From NCBI GenBank assembly GCA_910578765.1, contig CAJTRW010000003.1, positions 55,460-63,990 of the forward strand: 8,531 nucleotides of DNA, read 5' to 3'. The notes below the pieces were generated by a model. That model had not been told where the DNA came from and did no database searches. It was given only the letters and a program-made list of their open reading frames with translations. This DNA comes from an uncultured Christensenella sp. (GTDB lineage: Bacteria > Bacillota > Clostridia > Christensenellales > Borkfalkiaceae). A program made the position numbers and the translations under genes. This document shows, in pieces, positions 1 to 7,256 of the stretch; the stretch's first letter is position 1; every line of letters starts with the position of its first letter.

Positions 1-2436
1 ATTTAATTCCTTCTCGCCGCTTTCTATGCTTTTCAAAATCTCTTTTGCTCTGGCAGTGACTTCGGCAGGCACGCCCGCAAGAGAAGCAACCTCTATCCCG
101 AAGCTTCTGTTTGCTCCGCCGCGCATGATTTTACGCAAGAAAACCACGCCGCCGTTAATTTCTTTTACGGAAATTTTATAATTTTTAACGCCTTGCATTT
201 TATTTTCAAGCTCAGTAAGCTCATGATAATGCGTGGCAAACATAGTTTTTGCGCCTATTTTATCTGTCAAATGCTCTATCACAGCCCATGCTATACTCAG
301 GCCGTCGTATGTGCTGGTACCCCTACCGACCTCGTCTAAAATGAGCAAACTATTTTTTGTCGCGTTTTGCAAAATGCAAGCGACCTCAATCATTTCTACC
401 ATAAATGTACTTTGGTCCGAAATTAAATTATCGCTTGCGCCTACTCTGGTAAATATTTTATCGATAAGCGGTATACGCGCCGCCCTTGCCGGAACAAAGC
501 AACCCAGATGCGCCATTATGGCAATTATTGCAGTCTGACGCATATAAGTACTTTTGCCTGCCATATTGGGGCCGGTGAGAATCATAGTCCTGTTTTCGTA
601 TTCGTCAAGCAGAGTATCGTTGGGGATAAACCTTTCTTTGGAAATACTTTCGACTACGGGATGACGCCCTTCCTTAATTTCAAGAGGCTCAAAGCTTTCA
701 AGCATTTCGGGACGGACGTATTTATTGGTCTTCGATACCACGGCAAAGCTTAAAATTAAATCAAGCAACGCTACGGCAGACGATATAATTTTAAACTTGC
801 CGATATTTTCTTCAAGTACGCTTTTAAGCTTCTCATAAAGACAGGCTTCAAGCTTTAAAGCCTTTTCTTCGCTGCCGAGAATTTTTTCCTCAAGCTCTTT
901 AAGTTCGTCCGTGGTATATCGTTCGCAATTGGCAAGCGTCTGCCTTCGCTGGTAGTGCATCGGCACGTTATCTTTAAACGATTTTGTTACCTCTATGTAA
1001 TAACCGAAAACCCTGTTGAAGCCTATTTTCAAATTTCTTATTCCGGTGTAATCACGCTCGCGTGCTTCCATTTCGATAATAAGATTACCGCCGTTCTTCC
1101 TCATCAGACGGAATTCGTCCAACTGTTCGTTAAAACCGTCTTTGATATAACCGCCGTCCTTCATCTGCGCCGGCGGGGTCTCGGTTATAGCGCTGTTTAT
1201 TAATTCCGCAATACCGGTTAAATCGCAAAGATTTACGGAAATATCTTTCAAAATTTTCGATTTGAAGCCTGAAAGCTGCATTTTTATATTCGGCACAACC
1301 GTCAGGGAACGGGCAAGCGCAATACAATCCCTGGGCATTATATTGTTATTGCTTATTTTTCCGCTAAGTCTTTCTATATCTTTTATTTCTTTCAGCAAAT
1401 CGACAAGACTTAGTCTGACCACCGTTGAGTCGAACAGTTCTTCCACTCCGTCAAGCCTGTAATTTATATCCTCTTTGCGCGCCAACGGATACAAAACGGA
1501 ATTATTCAATAACCTTGCGCCCATTGCGGTATTTGTCTTATCGAGCAACCACAGTAAAGAGCCGTATCTCTTACCCTCTCCGAGAGTTTTAATCAGCTCT
1601 AAATTTTTAATAGCCGCATTGTCCAACTGAACATAGCTTTCATTCCGAACATAATTAATGCCGTCTATATTTTTTAATGCGCGCATCTGCGTTTCTTTCA
1701 GATACTCCAATAAAGCACCCGAAGCACATACGGCATTCGGCTTATCGCCTACCGCATAAGCAGAAAGAGTCTTTGCGTTGAATTGACTCAACAGACTTCT
1801 TTCCGCCGAAGCATAATCGAAAGCCCATGCGGGATAACTTGAAAAATGCGGAAGAATACCCTTTGTAATTTCAGGCTCGTCCTTGGAAGCAAAGAGCATT
1901 TCGTCGTTACAAATGACTTCTTTGACGTTCAATTTGCACATTTGCAAAATACATTGCCTGACACAATCGTTACCCGCATACTCCGCCGCAGTCAACTCGC
2001 CGGTGGTAATATCCGCCCAAACCAACGAAGTAACGTTTCCGTTTTTGTAAGCGCAAGATATGTAATTACTGGACTTTTCGTCAAGATGCTCTTCGTCGGT
2101 AATAGTTCCCGCCGTCACGACGCGAACGACGTCGCGGGCAACCATTCCTTTGGCGGTTGCCGGGTCTTCGATTTGCTCGCATATAGCAACCTTTTCTCCC
2201 AAAGAAACAAGTTTGGCGATATAAGAGTCAGCCGCGTGATAAGGCACGCCGCACATAGGCGCACGTTCTTCCAGACCGCAATCCCTACCGGTCAGGGTCA
2301 AGCCCAACAAACCCGAAGCTTTTACCGCATCGTCAAAAAACATTTCGTAAAAGTCGCCCAAGCGGTAAAAAATAAGGCAGTCCTTATATTTTTCCTTTAC
2401 AGAAAGATAATGTTGCATCATTTGTGAAAGAGCCAT
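1..2436 (-). CDS. mutS: DNA mismatch repair protein MutS (C-terminus outside window)
   Basis: MutS binds mispaired or looped bases after replication and, through its ATPase, recruits MutL in the cytoplasm. I read 812 codons with no in-frame stop from the ATG at 2436 down to the window edge. The N-terminal mismatch-binding domain carries GDFYEMF, with the Phe-Tyr-Glu wedge at residues 29-31, followed by the conserved CGVPYHA and CEQIEDP segments. The core shows DIERLSGKIS and the lever/clamp region shows GYYIEVTKS and QTLANCERYTT. The ATPase domain has Walker A GPNMAGKST at 622-630, Walker B ILDE at 699-702, and the switch THYH at 735-738. Bacterial MutS is usually about 850-880 residues, so some 40-70 residues lie outside. 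The start is supported by an AAGGA site 8 bases upstream. It lies 11 bases after miaB and is probably co-transcribed with it. In Bacillota mutL often follows, which would be beyond position 1 (inference). No frameshift or lost catalytic residue is seen. Confidence 0.97.
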   Translation of the reverse strand, partial: MALSQMMQHYLSVKEKYKDCLIFYRLGDFYEMFFDDAVKASGLLGLTLTGRDCGLEERAPMCGVPYHAADSYIAKLVSLGEKVAICEQIEDPATAKGMVARDVVRVVTAGTITDEEHLDEKSSNYISCAYKNGNVTSLVWADITTGELTAAEYAGNDCVRQCILQMCKLNVKEVICNDEMLFASKDEPEITKGILPHFSSYPAWAFDYASAERSLLSQFNAKTLSAYAVGDKPNAVCASGALLEYLKETQMRALKNIDGINYVRNESYVQLDNAAIKNLELIKTLGEGKRYGSLLWLLDKTNTAMGARLLNNSVLYPLARKEDINYRLDGVEELFDSTVVRLSLVDLLKEIKDIERLSGKISNNNIMPRDCIALARSLTVVPNIKMQLSGFKSKILKDISVNLCDLTGIAELINSAITETPPAQMKDGGYIKDGFNEQLDEFRLMRKNGGNLIIEMEARERDYTGIRNLKIGFNRVFGYYIEVTKSFKDNVPMHYQRRQTLANCERYTTDELKELEEKILGSEEKALKLEACLYEKLKSVLEENIGKFKIISSAVALLDLILSFAVVSKTNKYVRPEMLESFEPLEIKEGRHPVVESISKERFIPNDTLLDEYENRTMILTGPNMAGKSTYMRQTAIIAIMAHLGCFVPARAARIPLIDKIFTRVGASDNLISDQSTFMVEMIEVACILQNATKNSLLILDEVGRGTSTYDGLSIAWAVIEHLTDKIGAKTMFATHYHELTELENKMQGVKNYKISVKEINGGVVFLRKIMRGGANRSFGIEVASLAGVPAEVTARAKEILKSIESGEKELN

Positions 2437-2444
2437 AACCGATA

Positions 2445-2449
2445 TCCTT
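2445..2449 (-). promoter_or_regulatory. Ribosome binding site of mutS, overlapping the miaB stop
   Basis: AAGGA lies 8 bases upstream of the mutS ATG, a good Shine-Dalgarno spacing. Its two A bases are the last two bases of the miaB stop codon (TAAGGA), so a ribosome finishing miaB sits directly on the mutS entry site. This supports translational coupling and fixes the mutS start at 2436. Confidence 0.75.
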
Positions 2450-3761
2450 AAACTTTCTCCCCGATAAGCGAAATCCCGTTCGCCGACGTAACTTTAAGAT
2501 TAATAAATTTCCCTATTGCGTTCTCCGCACATTTGAAATAACCCATTCTCCCGTAAGTGTCTCTGCCGAGATACATATCCTTTTTTTCGTCATATCCCTC
2601 GCAAAGTATTTCGACGGTTTTTCCAACATATGAACAGGAATGTTTTCTTGTCAGCCCGTTAACCAGCGATACTAACCGCATTATACGGTTTTTAGAAATT
2701 TCCTCGGGAATCTGTTCCGCCATTTTAGCGGCGACCGTACCCTCGCGTCTGGAATAAACAAAAGTGAACGCAGAAGAATAATCAACTTTTTTAACCAATT
2801 CCAACGTGGATTGAAAATCCTCCTCCGTCTCACCGGGGAAACCGACTATCAAATCCGTAGTAACGGCGCAATCGGGAACATATTTATGCAGTATTTCGAT
2901 TTTTTTAATGTAATCAGCAACGGTGTATTTTCTGTTCATAGCCTTTAATATCCTATCGGAACCGCTTTGAACGGGCAAATGCACACATTTGCAAATTTTA
3001 TCGCAGGAAGCAATTGCTTCGGCAAGTTCCTCGGAAAAATCCTTTGGATGACTTGTCATAAATCTCAATCGGAAATCCCCTTCTATTGCGGAAATTTTTC
3101 TTAAAAGCTCCGCAAAAGAAATTTCATCCGAACCGTTACCGTACGAATTCACGTTTTGTCCGAGTAATGTTATCTCCTTATACCCTTCCGCAACAAGTCC
3201 TTTTACTTCGGATATAATATTCTCGGATTTTCGACTGCGTTCCCGACCGCGAACATACGGAACTATACAATAAGAACAGAAATTATTGCAACCGTAAGTT
3301 ATGTTTACCCAGGCATTGGGATAGCTTGTTCTGCAGGGATTTTCTCCCTCGCAGATAATTCCGCTATCATCTTCGATATGTATAACCGGCTTTTTCGTGC
3401 AAGACTTGGAAATTATATATTCTTTAAGCTTATGCAAGTTATGAGTGCCGAAAATTATATCGACAAACGGAAATTTATCATGCAAATTTTCCGCTTTTCC
3501 CATTTGTTGCGGCAAGCAGCCGCCCACGGCTATAATCATATCTTTTTTTTCGGACTTAAGCTTTTTCAACATTCCTATATTGCCGAATGCGTGATTTTCC
3601 GCATTCTCTCTTATACAGCACGTATTGAAAACAACTATGTCGGCGCTATTGACGGAACCGCAACTTTTATAACCGAGATCCGCTAAAATCCCCGCTATCT
3701 TTTCGGATTCGTGTACGTTCATCTGGCAACCGTATGTAACTATGTGATAATACTTGTTCAT
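2448..3761 (-). CDS. miaB: tRNA-2-methylthio-N6-dimethylallyladenosine synthase MiaB
   Basis: MiaB is a radical-SAM methylthiotransferase. It turns N6-isopentenyladenosine at position 37 of tRNAs reading UNN codons into its 2-methylthio form, using two iron-sulfur clusters. The 437-residue product has the family order. The N-terminal UPF0004 domain has cluster cysteines at 12 (TYGCQMN), 48 (NTCCIRE) and 82 (GGCLPQ). The radical-SAM domain has CNNFCSYC with C158, C162 and C165. A C-terminal TRAM domain spans roughly 372-437. Length matches typical MiaB (about 440). MiaB is preferred over the relatives MtaB and RimO because of the TYGCQMN and IVPYVRGRERSR signatures. I chose the ATG at 3761, which has an AGGA site and begins right before the conserved N-terminus. 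An in-frame TTG at 3809 would add 16 residues but coincides with the -35 box. It is the first gene of a probable miaB-mutS unit. Confidence 0.96.
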   Translation of the reverse strand: MNKYYHIVTYGCQMNVHESEKIAGILADLGYKSCGSVNSADIVVFNTCCIRENAENHAFGNIGMLKKLKSEKKDMIIAVGGCLPQQMGKAENLHDKFPFVDIIFGTHNLHKLKEYIISKSCTKKPVIHIEDDSGIICEGENPCRTSYPNAWVNITYGCNNFCSYCIVPYVRGRERSRKSENIISEVKGLVAEGYKEITLLGQNVNSYGNGSDEISFAELLRKISAIEGDFRLRFMTSHPKDFSEELAEAIASCDKICKCVHLPVQSGSDRILKAMNRKYTVADYIKKIEILHKYVPDCAVTTDLIVGFPGETEEDFQSTLELVKKVDYSSAFTFVYSRREGTVAAKMAEQIPEEISKNRIMRLVSLVNGLTRKHSCSYVGKTVEILCEGYDEKKDMYLGRDTYGRMGYFKCAENAIGKFINLKVTSANGISLIGEKV

Positions 3762-3764
3762 GAT

Positions 3765-3770
3765 CTTCCT
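3765..3770 (-). promoter_or_regulatory. Ribosome binding site of miaB
   Basis: AGGAAG sits just upstream of the ATG at 3761, with ATC between it and the start codon (AGGA ends 5 bases upstream). It selects this ATG over the in-frame TTG at 3809, which has no comparable site. Confidence 0.75.
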
Positions 3771-3780
3771 ATTAAAATCA

Positions 3781-3809
3781 ATTATACAATTTTTTAAAAC
3801 TTTTTTCAA
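3781..3809 (-). promoter_or_regulatory. Vegetative (sigma-A type) promoter of miaB-mutS
   Basis: On the minus strand, TTGAAA (3809-3804) and a perfect TATAAT (3786-3781) are separated by exactly 17 bases, close to the sigma-70/sigma-A consensus. Transcription would start near 3773-3775, giving a leader of only about 12-15 bases that still contains the AGGAAG site. No operator dyad is visible, so constitutive expression is likely (inference). Confidence 0.8.
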
Positions 3810-3814
3810 TAAAT

Positions 3815-3842
3815 TTGCAACAATTATTTGATTTTATAAATA
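3815..3842 (+). promoter_or_regulatory. Possible promoter of the penicillin-binding protein gene
   Basis: On the plus strand TTGCAA (3815-3820) could be a -35 box, with TAAATA (3837-3842, 16-base spacing) as the -10. The better -10 match TATAAA (3835-3840) is only 14 bases away. Either choice puts the transcription start around 3847-3850, at or just before the ATG at 3852. The match is weak, and the main support is that a divergent promoter must lie in this 90-base gap. The two divergent -35 boxes would be only 5 bases apart. Confidence 0.35.
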
Positions 3843-3851
3843 CTAACTTTA

Positions 3852-6074
3852 ATGACAAAGATTTTAAAGATAGTCGGACTGATATTTTTAGGGTATCTGA
3901 TAATATTTTCCGCTTTGCTTCTTACATTCTCGGTAATAACAAAAGACGCCTATTTGGATAGAAGCAAGCTTATCGGTTCGCATCAAAACGTAATAATCTG
4001 CGATGAAAACGGAAACGAAATTACAAGCGCGTCGCTTGAAGGTAAAAATAAAAGCGTCAGCATCGAAGATTTGCAGCCGCATATTATTAACGCGTTTATT
4101 GCGTCCGAAGACAGAAATTTTTATAAACATAACGGGCTTAATTATAAGCGCATGCTCAAAGCGTTTTACAAAAATATTGTTTCGCGCTCATTTAAAGAAG
4201 GTGCATCCACTATAAGCCAACAGCTTATAAAAAACACTCATTTATCAAACGACAAAACTATTAAAAGAAAGCTAAACGAAATAAAACTGACAAGGCAGCT
4301 TGAAAAAAAATACAGTAAAAACGATATACTGGAAATGTATCTCAATACCATATATTTCGGACATAGCTGTTACGGGCTGCAAAGCGCCGCGCAATTTTAC
4401 TTCGACAAAAAAGCCGAGAATCTCAATCTTACGGAAAGCGCAACGATTGTCGGGCTTTTGGCTTCGCCCAACAATTTTTCACCTTTCAAAAATCCCGAAA
4501 AAAGCCTTAAAAGAAGAAATATGGTTCTCAAAGCAATGGCGGAATGTAATTACATTGACGAGACCGCCTATAAAAGCAATGCGGAAAAACCGCTTGACCC
4601 TCTCGCTAAGGCAAAACAATCCAAATACGGAGATTATATTAACGCCTTGTTCGACGAGCTTGAAGAAATCGACTTCGATTTTTACACATTATCAGACGGA
4701 TGTACGATAAAGACGTATCTGAACACAGAATTGCAACAATTCATAGAAAATACACAATATCCGTGCGACAATTCGGTTATTGTAACCGATAACGCGACCG
4801 GCGGAGTAAACGCATATAAATCTACAGTCAACGGCGCAAAACGGCAACCCGGTTCGACGGTAAAACCTTTATTTGTTTATGCCCCCGCAATCGAAGAAAA
4901 ACAACTTCATACCTTCACTAAAATAACGGATGAAAAAACAAATTTTAACGGTTACGAACCTGAAAATTACGATAAAAGATACCACGGTACCGTAACGATA
5001 ACGCAAAGCCTTGCGCAAAGTCTGAACATTCCGGCCGTTAAAACCTTAAATGCGCTGACAGTAAAAAAAGCGGAAAAATATATTGCAAAAATGAACGTTA
5101 AGCTGGAAGACGAAGAAAAAAACCTTAGCTTGGCGCTCGGTGGAATGAAATACGGAATGAGCCTTAAAAACATTGCGGATTGTTATTCCGTTTTCCCCAA
5201 CAAGGGATTTTACTGCCCGTCGCGCTTCATAAAGCAAATAATCGCAAAAGACGGAAAAACTATATATTCCCATGAACGGTTTGCAAATAATGTTTACTCG
5301 GAAGGAACCTGCTCTTTAATAAACGAAATGTTGATTGAGACCGCTCAAAACGGAACGGCAAAAAAACTCAAAAAAAATTACGACGTTGCCGCCAAGACAG
5401 GCACATGCGGTAACGAAAACGGAAACACGGACGCATATGCGATGGCATATACAAGCGAAAAATGCTTCGGAGTCTGGTTGGGAGACAGAGACAATAAAAG
5501 ATTAAACGTAACAGGCGGAAACCAATGCTGTTCGGTTTTATCGGAAGTTTTGGATCGCGTTTATACAGACCACAACCCGCCCGCACCGGATACCGAAAGT
5601 GGAACGACAACATTGGAAATAGACGGCGAAGAATATTATCAAGACGATAAAATTACAATTGCCGACCCGCTGTGCCCTAAACTTAACAGGCTTAAAGTAA
5701 AGGTTTTAAACTCCAATATTCCCACTATGCAATCTGACAGATTTAATAATCCGGTTATTCCGGATCCGCTTATTTCGGTCACAAAAGGCACAGTAAATAT
5801 CAGATTATGTCAGACAAAGTACTATTTATATAGAATAAATAGGATAGAAAATGATACAAAGCGATGCATCTATGACGGTAAATGGATAGATACTGTTATC
5901 GACAAACCGCAGGAAGGCACCTACACCTATACTGTTATTCCGTACTATGACGACGGAACTACAAAGCATTACGGGAAAGAAATTCTTCTCCCTTCCGTTA
6001 ATTTGCAAAATGCCACACAGTCACCTCAGGTAAAAATCCCGGATATTGCCGATAAGGATTGGTATAATCAATGA
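3852..6074 (+). CDS. Class A penicillin-binding protein (PBP1A/PonA type), bifunctional glycosyltransferase/transpeptidase
   Basis: This membrane-anchored enzyme polymerises lipid II into glycan strands and cross-links the peptides outside the membrane. Residues 4-29 form one N-terminal transmembrane anchor. The GT51 glycosyltransferase (about 70-230) shows SEDRNFYKHNG, with likely catalytic Glu86; GASTISQQLIKN at 117-128; and RKLNEIKL with Glu143, at the same 57-residue spacing as the two catalytic glutamates of E. coli PBP1b. The transpeptidase (about 300-570) has all three motifs: STVK with nucleophile Ser335, SLN at 390-392 and KTGT at 515-518. Residues about 585-740 form a tail; its later part (about 645-715) looks beta-rich and fibronectin type III-like. 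The 740-residue length fits the family. The predicted extracytoplasmic part has 15 cysteines, which is odd for a secreted protein. The ATG at 3852 directly precedes the anchor; no upstream in-frame start exists because TAA lies at 3837-3839. No Shine-Dalgarno site is seen. The gene stands alone, divergent from miaB and convergent with thiI. Confidence 0.95.
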   Translation: MTKILKIVGLIFLGYLIIFSALLLTFSVITKDAYLDRSKLIGSHQNVIICDENGNEITSASLEGKNKSVSIEDLQPHIINAFIASEDRNFYKHNGLNYKRMLKAFYKNIVSRSFKEGASTISQQLIKNTHLSNDKTIKRKLNEIKLTRQLEKKYSKNDILEMYLNTIYFGHSCYGLQSAAQFYFDKKAENLNLTESATIVGLLASPNNFSPFKNPEKSLKRRNMVLKAMAECNYIDETAYKSNAEKPLDPLAKAKQSKYGDYINALFDELEEIDFDFYTLSDGCTIKTYLNTELQQFIENTQYPCDNSVIVTDNATGGVNAYKSTVNGAKRQPGSTVKPLFVYAPAIEEKQLHTFTKITDEKTNFNGYEPENYDKRYHGTVTITQSLAQSLNIPAVKTLNALTVKKAEKYIAKMNVKLEDEEKNLSLALGGMKYGMSLKNIADCYSVFPNKGFYCPSRFIKQIIAKDGKTIYSHERFANNVYSEGTCSLINEMLIETAQNGTAKKLKKNYDVAAKTGTCGNENGNTDAYAMAYTSEKCFGVWLGDRDNKRLNVTGGNQCCSVLSEVLDRVYTDHNPPAPDTESGTTTLEIDGEEYYQDDKITIADPLCPKLNRLKVKVLNSNIPTMQSDRFNNPVIPDPLISVTKGTVNIRLCQTKYYLYRINRIENDTKRCIYDGKWIDTVIDKPQEGTYTYTVIPYYDDGTTKHYGKEILLPSVNLQNATQSPQVKIPDIADKDWYNQ

Positions 6075-6102
6075 AGCGACGCCGATTTCGGCGTCGCTTT
6101 TT
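6074..6102 (+). terminator. Intrinsic terminator after the penicillin-binding protein gene
   Basis: An 11-bp perfect stem (6074-6084 with 6089-6099) encloses the loop ATTT and is followed by a T run ending at 6102. The core is GCGACGCCG paired with CGGCGTCGC. It begins at the last base of the TGA stop. On the minus strand the hairpin lies just after the thiI stop but is followed by TTCATTGATT rather than a clean T run, so termination of thiI there is likely weaker. Confidence 0.88.
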
Positions 6103-7255
6103 AAACTTTAATGACTTCTATATTCGACAAAGCTTCGTCTATCAGCAAAGCAACGTTCAGCTTGCTTTCCTCTGCTTCGACCTCCGCCAATTTTGGTCTG
6201 GTAACAGGATGCTCGGGAAGAAATACTGTACAGCAATCTTCATAAGGCTCAATTGAGGTTGCATAAGTGCCTATCGCTCTGCTGCGCTCGATAATTTCAT
6301 CCTTATCAAAACCGCATAACGGTCTCAACACCGGCAATTTGCCGATTACACTGTTTGACGACGTCATACCCTCTATTGTCTGGCTTGCAACCTGGGCAAG
6401 ACTTTCGCCCGTAATTATACATTGCGCACCGTTTTTTATAGCTATACGTTCGGAGAGCCTCATCATAAAGCGCCTTAACAAGGTCACCATATAATCGGCA
6501 TTACAATTTTTGTGAATTTCTTCTTGAATATGAGTAACCGAAACAATATTTAATTTAATGCCGCAGGTATAGGGTGATAAAATTTTCGCAAGCTCGATTA
6601 CTTTTTCCTTAGCCATCATATTGGTATAAGGATAACTGTGAAAATGTATACACTCCAAACTCATTCCGCGCTTGGCAATCATATGGCCCGCCACAGGACT
6701 GTCTATTCCGCCAGAAAGCAAAAGCATGCCTTTACCCGCAGTGCCCACGGGCATACCGCCCGCTCCCTTGAAAAATTTTCCGAATACCAAGGCAGTGCCG
6801 TTTTCACGTAAATCGATATAGACAGTGCTTTGCGGATTATGAACGTCAACTTTCAAATTTTTATTGTTTTCAAGCAATTTGCCGCCGATTTCAGCGCTGA
6901 TTTGCATAGAATTTAACGAAAAAGTCTTATCCGCGCGATGCGTTTCCACCTTAAAAGTACCGGTTTCCGGACAAACCGAAAGTGCCGCTTCGTAAATATT
7001 TTGCATATCGGACGAAACTTTCTGCGCAATACTTATAGAATGAATTCCGAAAACCTTCATCAAACGGTTTACAACGGTATCGGTATCCTCTTCGTTAAAA
7101 TTTTCAACTAAATACCTCCCGCTCAGCCGTCTGAGTTCGTGCCTTATTCCTTTTAAATTTTTCTCGATATTTACTGCAAAAACTTTTTCAAACCAACCTC
7201 TGTTTTTGCCCTTTAAATGTATTTCGGCATATCTGATAATAATTACTTTTTCCAT
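6101..7255 (-). CDS. thiI: tRNA 4-thiouridine synthase ThiI, short form without rhodanese domain
   Basis: ThiI adenylates uridine 8 of tRNA and replaces its oxygen with sulfur. In some bacteria it also passes sulfur to the thiamine thiazole pathway. The 384-residue product has an N-terminal ferredoxin-like and THUMP region (about 1-165) for tRNA binding. The PP-loop ATP-pyrophosphatase domain follows, with LLLSGGIDSPVAG at 178-190 (SGGIDS at 181-186), and a conserved tail PYEDCCTVFLPEHP with Cys341 and Cys342. One of these probably matches the catalytic Cys344 of E. coli ThiI. There is no C-terminal rhodanese domain, as is usual in Bacillota, so sulfur must come directly from a desulfurase; the gene immediately upstream encodes one. 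The start at 7255 is one base after that gene's stop. The only AGGA (7273-7270) is 14 bases away, so translation probably depends on coupling. Thiamine synthesis is not supported by any neighbour here. Confidence 0.95.
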   Translation of the reverse strand: MEKVIIIRYAEIHLKGKNRGWFEKVFAVNIEKNLKGIRHELRRLSGRYLVENFNEEDTDTVVNRLMKVFGIHSISIAQKVSSDMQNIYEAALSVCPETGTFKVETHRADKTFSLNSMQISAEIGGKLLENNKNLKVDVHNPQSTVYIDLRENGTALVFGKFFKGAGGMPVGTAGKGMLLLSGGIDSPVAGHMIAKRGMSLECIHFHSYPYTNMMAKEKVIELAKILSPYTCGIKLNIVSVTHIQEEIHKNCNADYMVTLLRRFMMRLSERIAIKNGAQCIITGESLAQVASQTIEGMTSSNSVIGKLPVLRPLCGFDKDEIIERSRAIGTYATSIEPYEDCCTVFLPEHPVTRPKLAEVEAEESKLNVALLIDEALSNIEVIKV

Positions 7256-7256
7256 T

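Noticed and set aside
1846..2427. A 193-codon plus-strand open frame opposite the start of mutS.
   Set aside because: It is the antisense shadow of a highly conserved MutS N-terminus. Its product resembles no family, is rich in arginine, histidine and phenylalanine in a shadow-like way, and has no ribosome binding site that I could see.
1..2436. A possible frameshift or broken mutS, because it is so long and runs off the edge.
   Set aside because: I read the frame in triplets across its full length and found no stop. All conserved MutS motifs occur in order in one frame.
3378..3686. A 102-codon plus-strand open frame opposite miaB.
   Set aside because: It lies wholly within the conserved MiaB coding region in antisense and shows no recognisable motif.
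4300..4710. A 136-codon plus-strand frame inside the penicillin-binding protein gene in another frame.
   Set aside because: The overlapping frame encodes intact GT51 motifs. This one is lysine-rich noise expected from AT-rich coding sequence.
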